The notes: generated by a model not told the origin, from the sequence alone. A stretch of 64,000 nucleotides of DNA from Aphrocallistes beatrix (GCA_963281255.1 OY725488.1:6545524-6609523); one strand, 5' to 3'. Numbered from the stretch's first letter, positions 14,356-29,530 are shown. Program-made: numbers and translations.

Positions 14356-17300
14356 CTATTCTCCACATAATGCCACTGAGCACCCCATCATGGTGGAGGG
14401 ATTGAAAAGAGTAACCCAAAATGCCCATTCTCCACATAATGCCATAGAGCACACTCTCCTGTGGGGGGATTGAATAGAGCAACCCAAAATGCACATTCTC
14501 CACATAATTCCACTGAGCAACCAATCATGGTGGGGGGGAGGGCTTGATAAGAGTAACCCAAAAGCCAATTCTCCACATAATGCCACTGAGTACTCAATCA
14601 TGGTGGAGGGATTGAAAAGAGTAACCCAAAATGCCAATTCTCCACATTATGCCACTGAGCACCCTCTCCCGGTGAGAGGATTGAATAGAGTACTTAAAAT
14701 GCCAATTCTCCATACAATGCCACTGAGCACCCCATCATGGTGGAGGGATTGAAAAGAGTAACCCAAAATGCCCATTCTCCACATAATGCCACTGAGCAAC
14801 CAACCATGGTGGGGGCTTGAGAAGAGTAACCCAAATGCCCATTCTCCAATAATGCCACAGAGCACACTCTCCTGGTGGGGGGATTGAATAGAGCAACCCA
14901 AAATGCCCATTCTCCACATAATTCCACTGAGCAACCAATCATGGTGGGGGGGGGCTTGATAAGAGTAACCCACAAGCCTATTCTCCACATAATGCCACTG
15001 AGTACTCAATCATGTTGGAGGGATTGAAACGAGTAACCGAAAATGCCCATTCTCCACATAATGCCACCGAGCACCTTCTCCTGGTGAGAAGATTGAATAG
15101 AGTAACCAAAATGCCAATTCTCCACACAATGCCACTGAACACCCTCTCCTGGTGAGGGGATTGAATAGAGTAACCCAAAATGCCCATTCTCCACATAATT
15201 CCACTGAGCAACCAATCATGGTGGGGGGGGCTTGATAAGAGTAACCCACAAGCCTATTCTCCACATAATGCCACTGAGTACTCAATCATGTTGGAGGGAT
15301 TGAAACGAGTAACCCAAAATGCCCATTCTCCACATAATGCCACCGAGCACCCTCTCCTGGTGAGAAGATTGAATAGAGTAACCAAAATGCCAATTCTCCA
15401 CACAATGCCACTGAACACCCTCTCCTGGTGAGGGGATTGAATAGAGTAACCCAAAATGCCTATTCTCCACGTATTGCCACTGAGTACCACATCATGGTGG
15501 AGGGAGTGAAAAGAGTAACCCAAAATGCCCATTCTCCACATAATGCCACTGAGCAACCAAACATGGTGGGGGGCTTGAGAAGAGTAACCCAAAATGCCTA
15601 TTTCCACATAATGCCACTGAGCACCCCATCATGGTGGAGGGATTGAAAAGAGTAACCCAAAATGCCCATTCTCCACATAATGCCACCGAGCAACCTCTCC
15701 TGGTGAGAGGATTGAATAGAGTAACCCAAATGCCAAATCTCCACACAATGCCACTGAACACCCTCTCCTGGTGAGGGGATTGAATAGAGTAACCCAAAAT
15801 GCCTATTCTCCACGTATGCCACTGAGTACCACATCATGGTGGAGGGAGTGAAAAGAGTAACCCAAATGCCCATTCTCCACATAATGCCACAGAGCACACT
15901 CTCCTGGTGGGGGGATTGAATAGAGCAACCCAAAATGCCCATTCTCCACATAATTCCACTGAGCAAACAATCATGGTGGGGGGGGCTTGATAAGAGTAAC
16001 CCACAAGCCTATTCTCCACATAATGCCACTGAGTACTCAATCATGGTGGGGGGGGGGGCTTGAGAAGATTAAACCAAAATGCCTATTTTCCACATAATGC
16101 CACTGAGCAACCAATCATGGTGGGGGGGGGGCTTGAGAAGATTAATCCAAAATGCCTATTTTCCACATAATGCCACTGAGTACTCAATCATGGTGGAGGG
16201 ATTGAAAAGAGTAACCCAAAATGCCCATTCTCCACATAATGCCACCGAGCACCCTCTCCTGGTGAGAAGATTGAATAGAGTAACCAAAATGCCAAATTCT
16301 CCACACAATGCCACTGAACACCCTCTCCTGGTGAGGGGATTGAATAGAGTAACCCAAAATGCCTATTCTCCACGTAATGCCACTGAGTACCACATCATGG
16401 TGGAGGGAGTGAAAAGAGTAACCCAAAATGCCCATTCTCCACATAATGCCACTGAGCAACCAAACATGGTGGGGGGCTTGAGAAGAGTAACCCAAAATGC
16501 CTATTTTCCACATAATGCCACTGAGCACCCCATCATGGTGGAGGGATTGAAAAGAGTAACCCAAAATGCCCATTCTCCACATAATGCCACAGAGCACACT
16601 TTCCTGGTGGGAGGATTGAATAGAGCAACCCAAAATGCCCAATCTCCACATAATTCCACTGAGCAACCAATCATGGTGGGGGGGGGGGGGCTTGTGAAGA
16701 TTAAACCAAAATGGCTATTTTCCACATAATGCCACTGAGCAACCAATCATGGTGGGGGGGGGGGCTTGAGAAGATTAAACCAAAATGCCTATTTTCCACA
16801 TAATGCCACTGATCACCCCATCATGGTGGAGGGATTGAAAAGAGTAACCCAAAATGCCCATTCTCCACATAATGCCATAGAGCACACTCTCCTGTGGGGG
16901 GATTGAATAGAGCAACCCAAAATGCCCATTCTCCACATAATTCCACTGAGCAACCAATCATGGTGGGGGGGAGGGCTTGATTAGAGTAACCCAAAAGCCA
17001 ATTCTCCACATAATGCCACTGAGTACTCAATCATGGTGGAGGGATTGAAAAGAGTAACCCAAAATGCCAATTCTCCACATTATGCCACTGAGCACCTCTC
17101 CCGGTGAGAGGATTGAATAGAGTACCCAAAATGCCAATTCTCCATACAATGCCACTGAGCACCCCATCATGGTGGAGGGATTGAAAAGAGTAACCCAAAA
17201 TGCCCATTCTCCACATAATGCCACTGAGCAACCAACCATGGTGGGGGCTTGAGAAGAGTAACCCAAAATGCCCATTCTCCACATAATGCCACAGAGCACA

Positions 17301-19094
17301 CTCTCCTGGTGGGGGGATTGAATAGAGCAACCCAAAATGCCCATTCTCCACATAATTCCACTGAGCAACCAATCATGGGGGGGGGTCTTGATAAGAGTAA
17401 CCCACAAGCCTATTCTCCACATAATGCCACTGAGCACCCCATCATGGTGGAGGGATTGAAAAGAGTAACCCAAAATGCCCATTCTCCACATAATGCCATA
17501 GAGCACACTCTCCTGTGGGGGGATTGAATAGAGCAACCCAAAATGCACATTCTCCACATAATTCCACTGAGCAACCAATCATGGTGGGGGGGAGGGCTTG
17601 ATAAGAGTAACCCAAAAGCCAATTCTCCACATAATGCCACTGAGTACTCAATCATGGTGGAGGGATTGAAAAGAGTAACCCAAAATGCCAATTCTCCACA
17701 TTATGCCACTGAGCACCCTCTCCCGGTGAGAGGATTGAATAGAGTACTTAAAATGCCAATTCTCCATACAATGCCACTGAGCACCCCATCATGGTGGAGG
17801 GATTGAAAAGAGTAACCCAAAATGCCCATTCTCCACATAATGCCACTGAGCAACCAACCATGGTGGGGGCTTGAGAAGAGTAACCCAAATGCCCATTCTC
17901 CAATAATGCCACAGAGCACACTCTCCTGGTGGGGGGATTGAATAGAGCAACCCAAAATGCCCATTCTCCACATAATTCCACTGAGCAACCAATCATGGTG
18001 GGGGGGGGCTTGATAAGAGTAACCCACAAGCCTATTCTCCACATAATGCCACTGAGTACTCAATCATGTTGGAGGGATTGAAACGAGTAACCGAAAATGC
18101 CCATTCTCCACATAATGCCACCGAGCACCCTCTCCTGGTGAGAAGATTGAATAGAGTAACCAAAATGCCAATTCTCCACACAATGCCACTGAACACCCTC
18201 TCCTGGTGAGGGGATTGAATAGAGTAACCCAAAATGCCCATTCTCCACATAATTCCACTGAGCAACCAATCATGGTGGGGGGGGCTTGATAAGAGTAACC
18301 CACAAGCCTATTCTCCACATAATGCCACTGAGTACTCAATCATGTTGGAGGGATTGAAACGAGTAACCCAAAATGCCCATTCTCCACATAATGCCACCGA
18401 GCACCCTCTCCTGGTGAGAAGATTGAATAGAGTAACCAAAATGCCAATTCTCCACACAATGCCACTGAACACCCTCTCCTGGTGAGGGGATTGAATAGAG
18501 TAACCCAAAATGCCTATTCTCCACGTATTGCCACTGAGTACCACATCATGGTGGAGGGAGTGAAAAGAGTAACCCAAAATGCCCATTCTCCACATAATGC
18601 CACTGAGCAACCAAACATGGTGGGGGGCTTGAGAAGAGTAACCCAAAATGCCTATTTCCACATAATGCCACTGAGCACCCCATCATGGTGGAGGGATTGA
18701 AAAGAGTAACCCAAAATGCCCATTCTCCACATAATGCCACCGAGCAACCTCTCCTGGTGAGAGGATTGAATAGAGTAACCCAAATGCCAAATCTCCACAC
18801 AATGCCACTGAACACCCTCTCCTGGTGAGGGGATTGAATAGAGTAACCCAAAATGCCTATTCTCCACGTATGCCACTGAGTACCACATCATGGTGGAGGG
18901 AGTGAAAAGAGTAACCCAAATGCCCATTCTCCACATAATGCCACAGAGCACACTCTCCTGGTGGGGGGATTGAATAGAGCAACCCAAAATGCCCATTCTC
19001 CACATAATTCCACTGAGCAAACAATCATGGTGGGGGGGGCTTGATAAGAGTAACCCACAAGCCTATTCTCCACATAATGCCACTGAGCAACCAA
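14356..19094. repeat. Truncated higher-order copies (2081- and 3054-bp offsets)
   Basis: The segment 12275-13959 recurs at about 14356-16040 (offset 2081) and again at about 17410-19094 (offset 3054 from the second). The sequence between the last two matches other parts of the 3.75-kb unit: about 16775 corresponds to about 11639. The region is therefore made of partial and rearranged copies of the 3.75-kb unit, as expected from unequal crossing-over at different registers. Confidence 0.75.
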
Positions 19095-22000
19095 TCATGG
19101 TGGGGGGGGGGCTTGATAAGAGTAACCCAAAAGCCAATTCTCCACATAATGCCACTGAGTACTCAATCATGGTGGGGGGGGGGGCTTGAGAAGATTAAAC
19201 CAAAATGCCTATTTTCCACATAATGCCACTGAGCAACCAATCATGGTGGGGGGGGGGCTTGAGAAGATTAATCCAAAATGCCTATTTTCCACATAATGCC
19301 ACTGAGCACCCCATCATGGTGGAGGGATTGAAAAGAGTAACCCAAAATGCCCATTCTCCACATAATGCCATAGAGCACACTCTCCTGTGGGGGGATTGAA
19401 TAGAGCAACCCAAAATGCCCATTCTCCACATAATTCCACTGAGCAACCAATCATGGTGGGGGGGGGGGCTTGATAAGAGTAACCCAAAAGCCAATTCTCC
19501 ACATAATGCCACTGAGTACTCAATCATGGTGGAGGGATTGAAAAGAGTAACCCAAAATGCCATTCTCCACATAATGCCACTGAGCACCCTCTCCCGGTGA
19601 GAGGATTGAATAGAGTACCCAAAATGCCAATTCTCCATACAATGCCACTGAGCACCCCATCATGGTGGAGGGATTGAAAAGAGTAACCCAAAATGCCAAT
19701 TCTCCACATAATGCCAATGAGCAACCAAACATGGTGGGGGCTTGAGAAGAGTAACCCAAAATGCCCATTCTCCACATAATGCCACAGAGCACCCCATCAT
19801 GGTGGAGGGATTGAAAAGAGTGACCCAAAATGCCCATTCTCCACATAATGCCACTGAGCAACCAAACATGGTGGGGAGTTTGAGAAGATTAAACCAAAAT
19901 GCCTATTTTCCACATAATGCCACTGAGCACCCCATCATGGTGGAGGGATTGAAAAGAGTAACCCAAAATGCCTATTTTCCACATAATGCCACTGAGCACC
20001 CCATCATGGTGGAGGGATTGAAAAGAGTACCCAAAATGCCCATTCTCCACATAATGCCACCGAGCACCCTCTCCTGGTGAGAGGATTGAATAGAGTAACC
20101 CAAATGCCAATTCTCCACACAATGCCACTGAACACCCTCTCCTGGTGAGGGGATTGAATAGAGTAACCCAAAATGCCTATTCTCCACGTAATGCCACTGA
20201 GCACTCTCTCCTGGTGAGAGGATTGAATAGAGTAACCCAAAATGCCAATTCTCCACACAGTGCCACTGAGCACCCCATCATGGTGGAGGGATTGAAAAGA
20301 GTAACCCAAAATGCCTATTTTCTACATAATGCCACTGAGCACCCCATCATGGTGGAGGGATTGAAAAGAGTAACCCAAAATGCCCATTCTCCACATAATG
20401 CCACAGAGCACATTTTCCTGGTGGGGGGATTGAATAGAGCAACCCAAAATGTCCATTCTCCACATAATGCCACAGAGCACACTCTCCTGGTGAGAGGATT
20501 GAATAGAGTAACCCAAATGCCAATTCTCCACACAATGCCACTGAACACCCTCTCCTGGTGAGGGGATTGAATAGAGTAACCCAAAATGCCTATTCTCCAC
20601 GTAATGCCACTGAGCACTATCTCCTGGTGAGAGGATTGAATAGAGTAACCCAAAATGCCAATTCTCCACACAATGCCACTGAGCACCCCATCATGGTGGA
20701 GGGATTGAAAAGAGTAACCCAAAATGCCTATTTTCCACATAATGCCACTGAGCACCCCATCATGGTGGAGAGATTGAAAAGAGTAACCCAAAATGCGCAT
20801 TCTCCACATAATGCCACAGAGCACACTCTCCTGGTGGGGGGATTGAATAGAGTAACCCAAAATGCCCATTCTCCACATAATGCCACTGAGCAACCAAACA
20901 TGGTGGGGGGCTTGAGAAGAGTAACCCAAAATGCCTATTTCCACATAATGCCACTGAGCACCCCATCATGGTGGAGGGATTGAAAAGAGTAACCCAAAAT
21001 GCCCATTCTCCACATAATGCCACCGAGCAACCTCTCCTGGTGAGAGGATTGAATAGAGTAACCCAAATGCCAAATCTCCACACAATGCCACTGAACACCC
21101 TCTCCTGGTGAGGGGATTGAATAGAGTAACCCAAATGCCTATTCTCCACGTATGCCACTGAGTACCACATCATGGTGGAGGGAGTGAAAAGAGTAACCCA
21201 AATGCCCATTCTCCTCATAATGCCACAGAGCACACTCTCCTGGTGGGGGGATTGAATAGAGCAACCCAAAATGCCCATTCTCCACATAATTCCACTGAGC
21301 AAACAATCATGGTGGGGGGGGCTTGATAAGAGTAACCCACAAGCCTATTCTCCACATAATGCCACTGAGCAACCAATCATGGTGGGGGGGGGGCTTGATA
21401 AGAGTAACCCAAAAGCCAATTCTCCACATAATGCCACTGAGTACTCAATCATGGTGGGGGGGGGGGCTTGAGAAGATTAAACCAAAATGCCTATTTTCCA
21501 CATAATGCCACTGAGCAACCAATCATGGTGGGGGGGGGGCTTGAGAAGATTAATCCAAAATGCCTATTTTCCACATAATGCCACTGAGCACCCCATCATG
21601 GTGGAGGGATTGAAAAGAGTAACCCAAAATGCCCATTCTCCACATAATGCCATAGAGCACACTCTCCTGTGGGGGGATTGAATAGAGCAACCCAAAATGC
21701 CCATTCTCCACATAATTCCACTGAGCAACCAATCATGGTGGGGGGGGGGGCTTGATAAGAGTAACCCAAAAGCCAATTCTCCACATAATGCCACTGAGTA
21801 CTCAATCATGGTGGAGGGATTGAAAAGAGTAACCCAAAATGCCATTCTCCACATAATGCCACTGAGCACCCTCTCCCGGTGAGAGGATTGAATAGAGTAC
21901 CCAAAATGCCAATTCTCCATACAATGCCACTGAGCACCCCATCATGGTGGAGGGATTGAAAAGAGTAACCCAAAATGCCAATTCTCCACATAATGCCACT

Positions 22001-23090
22001 GAGCAACCAAACATGGTGGGGGCTTGAGAAGAGTAACCCAAAATGCCCATTCTCCACATAATGCCACAGAGCACCCCATCATGGTGGAGGGATTGAAAAG
22101 AGTACCCAAAATGCCCATTCTCCACATAATGCCACCGAGCACCCTCTCCTGGTGAGAGGATTGAATAGAGTAACCCAAATGCCAATTCTCCACACAATGC
22201 CACTGAACACCCTCTCCTGGTGAGGGGATTGAATAGAGTAACCCAAAATGCCTATTCTCCACGTAATGCCACTGAGCACTCTCTCCTGGTGAGAGGATTG
22301 AATAGAGTAACCCAAAATGCCAATTCTCCACACAGTGCCACTGAGCACCCCATCATGGTGGAGGGATTGAAAAGAGTAACCCAAAATGCCTATTTTCTAC
22401 ATAATGCCACTGAGCACCCCATCATGGTGGAGGGATTGAAAAGAGTAACCCAAAATGCCCATTCTCCACATAATGCCACAGAGCACATTTTCCTGGTGGG
22501 GGGATTGAATAGAGCAACCCAAAATGTCCATTCTCCACATAATGCCACAGAGCACACTCTCCTGGTGAGAGGATTGAATAGAGTAACCCAAATGCCAATT
22601 CTCCACACAATGCCACTGAACACCCTCTCCTGGTGAGGGGATTGAATAGAGTAACCCAAAATGCCTATTCTCCACGTAATGCCACTGAGCACTATCTCCT
22701 GGTGAGAGGATTGAATAGAGTAACCCAAAATGCCAATTCTCCACACAATGCCACTGAGCACCCCATCATGGTGGAGGGATTGAAAAGAGTAACCCAAAAT
22801 GCCTATTTTCCACATAATGCCACTGAGCACCCCATCATGGTGGAGAGATTGAAAAGAGTAACCCAAAATGCGCATTCTCCACATAATGCCACAGAGCACA
22901 CTCTCCTGGTGGGGGGATTGAATAGAGCAACCCAAAATGTCCATTCTCCACATAATGCCACAGAGCACACTCTCCTGGTGGGGGGATTGAATAGATCAAC
23001 CCAAAATGCCCATTCTCCACATAATTCCACTGAGCAACCAATCATGGTGGGGGGGGGCTTGATAAGAGTAACCCAAAAGCCTATTCTCCA
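18989..23090. repeat. Higher-order repeat, ~2.1-2.3-kb offsets
   Basis: The sequence at about 18989-19740 recurs at about 21271-22020 (offset 2282). The sequence at about 20145-20880 recurs at about 22220-22950 (offset 2075). The two offsets differ because about 207 bp, three monomers, is missing from the second copy near 22080 (for example the monomers at about 19860-20010). This is a tandem duplication with an internal three-monomer deletion. Confidence 0.75.
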
Positions 23091-25739
23091 CATAATGCCA
23101 CTGAGTACTCACTCATGGTGGAGGGATTGAAAAGAGTAACCCAAAATGCCAATTCTCCACATAATGCCACTGAGCACCCTCAACTGGTGAGAGGATTGAA
23201 TAGAGTAACCCAAAATGCCAATTCTCCACACAATGCCACTGAGCACCGCATCATGGTGGAGGGATTGAAAAGAGTAACCCAAAATGCCTATTTTCCACAT
23301 AATGCCACTGAGCACCCCATCATGGTGGAGGGATTGAAAAGAGTAACCCAAAATGCCCATTCTCCACATAATGCCACAGAGCACACTCTCCTGGTGGGGG
23401 GATTGAATAGAGCAACCCAAAATGTCCATTCTCCACATAATGCCACAGAGCACACTCTCCTGGTGAGAGGATTGAATAGAGTAACCCAAATGCCAATTCT
23501 CCACACAATGCCACTGAACACCATCTCCTGGTGAGGGGATTGAATAGAGTAACCCAAAATGCCTATTCTCCACGTAATGCCACTGAGCACTCTCTCCTGG
23601 TGAGAGGATTGAATAGAGTAACCCAAAATGCCAATTCTCCACACAATGCCACTGAGCACCCCATCATGGTGGAGGGATTGAAAAGAGTAACCCAAAATGC
23701 CTATTTTCCACATAATGCCACTGAGCACCCCATCATGGTGGAGGGATTGAAAAGAGTAACCCAAATGCCCATTCTCCACATAATGCCACAGAGCACACTC
23801 TCCTGGTGGGGGGATTGAATAGAGCAAACCCAAAATGTCCATTCTCCACATAATGCCACAGAGCACACTCTCCTGGTGGGGGGATTGAATAGATCAACCC
23901 AAAATGCCCATTCTCCACATAATTCCACTGAGCAACCAATCATGGTGGGGGGGGGCTTGATAAGAGTAACCCAAAAGCCTATTCTCCACATAATGCCACT
24001 GAGTACTCACTCATGGTGGAGGGATTGAAAAGAGTAACCCAAAATGCCAATTCTCCACATAATGCCACTGAGCACCCTCAACTGGTGAGAGGATTGAATA
24101 GAGTAACCCAAAATGCCAATTCTCCACACAATGCCACTGAGCACCGCATCATGGTGGAGGGATTGAAAAGAGTAACCCAAAATGCCTATTGTCCACATAA
24201 TGCCACTGAGCGCCCCATCATGGTGGAGGGATTGAAAAGAGTAACCCAAAATGCCCATTCTCCACATAATGCCACAGAGCACACTCTCCTGGTGGGGGGA
24301 TTGAATAGAGCAACCCAAAATGCCCATTCTCCACATAATCCCACTGAGCAACCAATCATGGTGGGGGGGGGGCTTGATAAGAGTAACCCACAAGCCTATT
24401 CTCCACATAATGCCACTGAGAACTCAATCATGGTGGAGGGATTGAAACGAGTAACCCAAAATGCCCATTCTCCACATAATGCCACCGAGCACCCTCTCAT
24501 GATGAGGAGATTGAATAGAATAACCAAAATGCCAATTCTCCACACAATGCCACTGAACACCCTCTCCTGGTGAGGGGATTGAATAGAGTAACCCAAAATG
24601 CAAATTCTCCACATAATGCCACCGAGCACCCTCTCCTGGTGAGAGGATTGAATAGAGTAACCCAAATGCCAATTCTCCACACAATGCCACTGAACACCCT
24701 CTCCTGGTGAGGGGATTGAATAGAGTAACCCAAAATGCCTATTCTCCACGTGATGCCACTGAGTACCACATCATGGTGGAGGGAGTGAAAAGAGTGCCCC
24801 AAAATGCCCATTCTCCACATAATGCCACTGAGCAACCAAACATGGTGGGGGCTTGATAAGAGTAACCCAAAATGCATATTCTCCACATAATGCCACTGAG
24901 TACTCAATCATGGTGGAGGGATTGAAAAGAGTAACCCAAAATGCCAATTCTCCACATAATGCCACTGAGCACCCTCTCCTGGTGAAGGGATTGAATAGAG
25001 TAACCCAAAATGCCTATTCTCCACGTAATGCTACTGAGTACCCCATCGTGGTGGAGGGAGTCAAAAGAGTAACCCAAAATGCCCATTCTCCACATAATGC
25101 CACTGAGCACCATCTCCTGGTGGGGGGATTGAAAAGAGTAACCCAAAATGCCCATTCTCCACATAATGCCACTGAGCACCCTCTCCTGGTTGGGGGATTG
25201 AAAAGAGTAACCCAAAATGCCCATTCTCTACATAATGCCACTGAGCACCCCCTCATAATGGGGGGATTGAAAAGTGTAACCCAAAATGCCCATTCTCCAC
25301 ATAATGCCACTGAGCACGCTCTCCTGGTAGGGGGATTAAATAGAGTAACCCAAATGACCATTCTCCACATAATGCTACTGAGCACACTCTCCTGGAGGGG
25401 GATTGAATAGAGTAACCCAAATGCCAATTCTCCACGTAATGCCACTGAGTAGCACATCATGGTGGAGGGAGTGAAAAGAGTAACCCAAAATGCCCATTCT
25501 CCACATAAAGCCACTGAGCAACCAAAAATGGTGGGGGGTTTGAGAAGATTAAACCAAAATGCCTATTTTCCACATAATGCCACTGAGCACCACATCATGG
25601 TGGAGGGATTGAAAAGAGTAACCCAAAATGCCCATTCTCCACATAATGCCACAGAGCACACTCTCCTGGTGGGGGGATTGAATAGAGCAACCCAAAATGC
25701 CTATTCTCCACATAATTCCACTGAGCAACCAATCATGGT

Positions 25740-28700
25740 GGGAGGGGGATTGATAAGAGTAACCCACAAGCCTATTCTCCACATAATGCCACTGAGTACT
25801 CAATCATGGTGGAGGGATTGAAACGAGTAACCCAAAATTCCCATTCTCCACATAATGCCACCGAGCACCCTCTCCTGGTGAGAAAATTGAATAGAGTAAC
25901 CAAAATGCCAATTCTCCACACAATGCCACTGAACACCCTCTCCTGGTGAGGGGATTGAATAGAGTAACCCAAAATGCCTATTCTCCACGTAATGCGACTG
26001 CGTAGCACATCATGGTGGAGGGAGTGAAAAGAGTAACCCAAAATGCCCATTCTCCACATAATGCCACTGAGCAACCAAACATGGTGGGGAGTTTGAGAAG
26101 ATTAAACCAAAATGCCTATTTTCCACATAATGCCACTGAGCACCCCATCATGGTGGAGGGATTGAAAAGAGTAACCCAAAATGCCTATTTTCCACATAAT
26201 GCCACTGAGCACCCTATCATGGTGGAGGGATTGAAAAGAGTTCCCAAAATGCCCATTCTCCACATAATGCCACCGAGCACCCTCTCCTGGTGAGAGGATT
26301 GAATAGAGTAACCCAAATGCGAATTCTCCACACAATGCCACTGAACACCCTCTCCTGGTGAGGGGATTGAATAGAGTAACCCAAAATGCCTATTCTCCAC
26401 GTCATGCCACTGAGCACTCTCTCCTGGTGAGAGGATTGAATAGAGTAACCCAAAATGCCAATTCTCCACACAATGCCACTGAGCACCCCATCATGGTGGA
26501 GGGATTGAAAAGAGTAACCCAAAATGCCTATTTTCCACATAATGCCACTGAGCACCCCATCATGGTGGAGGGATTGAAAAGAGTAACCCAAAATGCCCAT
26601 TCTCCACATAATGCCACAGAGCACACTCTCCTGGTGGGGGGATTGAATAGAGCAACCCAAAATGCCTATTCTCCACATAATTCCACTGAGCAACCAATCA
26701 TGGTGGGAGGGGGCTTGATAAGAGTAACCCACAAGCCTATTCTCCACATAATGCCACTGAGTACTCAATCATGGTGGAGGGATTGAAACGAGTAACCCAA
26801 AATTCCCATTCTCCACATAATGCCACCGAGCACCCTCTCCTGGTGAGAAGATTGAATAGAGTAACCAAAATGCCAATTCTCCACACAATGCCACTGAACA
26901 CCCTCTCCTGGTGAGGGGATTGAATAGAGTAACCCAAAATGCCTATTCTCCACGTAATGCGACTGCGTAGCACATCATGGTGGAGGGAGTGAAAAGAGTA
27001 ACCCAAAATGCCCATTCTCCACATAATGCCACTGAGCAACCAAACATGGTGGGGAGTTTGAGAAGATTAAACCAAAATGCCTATTTTCCACATAATGCCA
27101 CTGAGCACCCCATCATGGTGGAGGGATTGAAAAGAGTAACCCAAAATGCCTATTTTCCACATAATGCCACTGAGCACCCTATCATGGTGGAGGGATTGAA
27201 AAGAGTTCCCAAAATGCCCATTCTCCACATAATGCCACCGAGCACCCTCTCCTGGTGAGAGGATTGAATAGAGTAACCCAAATGCGAAATCTCCACACAA
27301 TGCCACTGAACACCCTCTCCTGGTGAGGGGATTGAATAGAGTAACCCAAAATGCCTATTCTCCACGTCATGCCACTGAGCACTCTCTCCTGGTGAGAGGA
27401 TTGAATAGAGTAACCCAAAATGCCAATTCTCCACACAATGCCACTGAGCACCCCATCATGGTGGAGGGATTGAAAAGAGTAACCCAAAATGCCTATTTTC
27501 CACATAATGCCACTGAGCACCCCATCATGGTGGAGGGATTGAAAAGAGTAACCCAAAATGCCCATTCTCCACATAATGCCACAGAGCACACTCTCCTGGT
27601 GGGGGGATTGAATAGAGCAACCCAAAATGCCTATTCTCCACATAATTCCACTGAGCAACCAATCATGGTGGGAGGGGGCTTGATAAGAGTAACCCACAAG
27701 CCTATTCTCCACATAATGCCACTGAGTACTCAATCATGGTGGAGGGATTGAAACGAGTAACCCAAAATTCCCATTCTCCACATAATGCCACCGAGCACCC
27801 TCTCCTGGTGAGAAGATTAAATAGAGTAACCAAAATGCCAATTCTCCACACAATGCCACTGAACACCCTCTCCTGGTGAGGGGATTGAATAGAGTAACCC
27901 AAAATGCCTATTCTCCACGTAATGCGACTGCGTAGCACATCATGGTGGAGGGAGTGAAAAGAGTAACCCAAAATGCCCATTCTCCACATAATGCCACTGA
28001 GCACCCAAACATGGTGGGGAGTTTGAGAAGATTAAACCAAAATGCCTATTTTCCACATAATGCCACTGAGCACCCCATCATGGTGGAGGGATTGAAAAGA
28101 GTAACCCAAAATGCCTATTTTCCACATAATGCCATTGAGCACCCCATCATGGTGGAGGGATTGAAAAGAGTACCCAAAATGCCCATTCTCCACATAATGC
28201 CACCGAGCACCCTCTCCTGGTGAGAGGATTGAATAGAGTAACCCAAATGCGAAATCTCCACACAATGCCACTGAACACCCTCTCCTGGTGAGGGGATTGA
28301 ATAGAGTAACCCAAAATGCCTATTCTCCACGTCATGCCACTGAGCACTCTCTCCTGGTGAGAGGATTGAATAGAGTAACCCAAAATGCCAATTCTCCACA
28401 CAATGCCACTGAGCACCCCATCATGGTGGAGGGATTGAAAAGAGTAACCCAAAATGCCTATTTTCCACATAATGCCACTGAGCACCCCATCATGGTGGAG
28501 GGATTGAAAAGAGTAACCCAAAATGCCCATTCTCCACATAATGCCACAGAGCACACTCTCCTGGTGGGGGGATTGAATAGAGCAACCCAAAATGCCTATT
28601 CTCCACATAATTCCACTGAGCAACCAATCATGGTGGGAGGGGGCTTGATAAGAGTAACCCACAAGCCTATTCTCCACATAATGCCACTGAGTACTCAATC

Positions 28701-29530
28701 ATGGTGGAGGGATTGAAACGAGTAACCCAAAATTCCCATTCTCCACATAATGCCACCGAGCACCCTCTCCTGGTGAGAAGATTAAATAGAGTAACCAAAA
28801 TGCCAATTCTCCACACAATGCCACTGAACACCCTCTCCTGGTGAGGGGATTGAATAGAGTAACCCAAAATGCCTATTCTCCACGTAATGCGACTGCGTAG
28901 CACATCATGGTGGAGGGAGTGAAAAGAGTAACCCAAAATGCCCATTCTCCACATAATGCCACTGAGCACCCAAACATGGTGGGGAGTTTGAGAAGATTAA
29001 ACCAAAATGCCTATTTTCCACATAATGCCACTGAGCACCCCATCATGGTGGAGGGATTGAAAAGAGTAACCCAAAATGCCTATTTTCCACATAATGCCAT
29101 TGAGCACCCCATCATGGTGGAGGGATTGAAAAGAGTACCCAAAATGCCCATTCTCCACATAATGCCACCGAGCACCCTCTCCTGGTTAGAGGATTGAATA
29201 GAGTAACCCAAATGCCAATTCTCCACACAATGCCACTGAACACCCTCTCCTGGTGAGGGGATTGAATAGAGTAACCCAAAATGCCTATTCTCCACGTCAT
29301 GCCACTGAGCACTCTCTCCTGGTGAGAGGATTGAATAGAGTAACCCAAAATGCCAATTCTCCACACAATGCCACTGAGCACCCCATCATGGTGGAGGGAT
29401 TGAAAAGAGTAACCCAAAATGCCTATTTTCCACATAATGCCACTGAGCACCCCATCATGGTGGAGGGATTGAAAAGAGTAACCCAAAATGCCCATTCTCC
29501 ACATAATGCCACAGAGCACACTCTCCTGGT
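25740..29530. repeat. Higher-order repeat, 965-bp unit, ~3.9 copies
   Basis: Four consecutive blocks start near 25740, 26705, 27670 and 28635 with an exact 965-bp spacing (14 monomers minus one base). They share diagnostic variants such as AATTCCCATTCTCC, AATGCGACTGCGTAGCAC and GGTGGGAGGGGG. The copies differ by only a few substitutions; for example, CAACCAAACATGG in the first two becomes CACCCAAACATGG in the last two. Such homogeneity marks the most recent amplification in the array. Confidence 0.9.
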
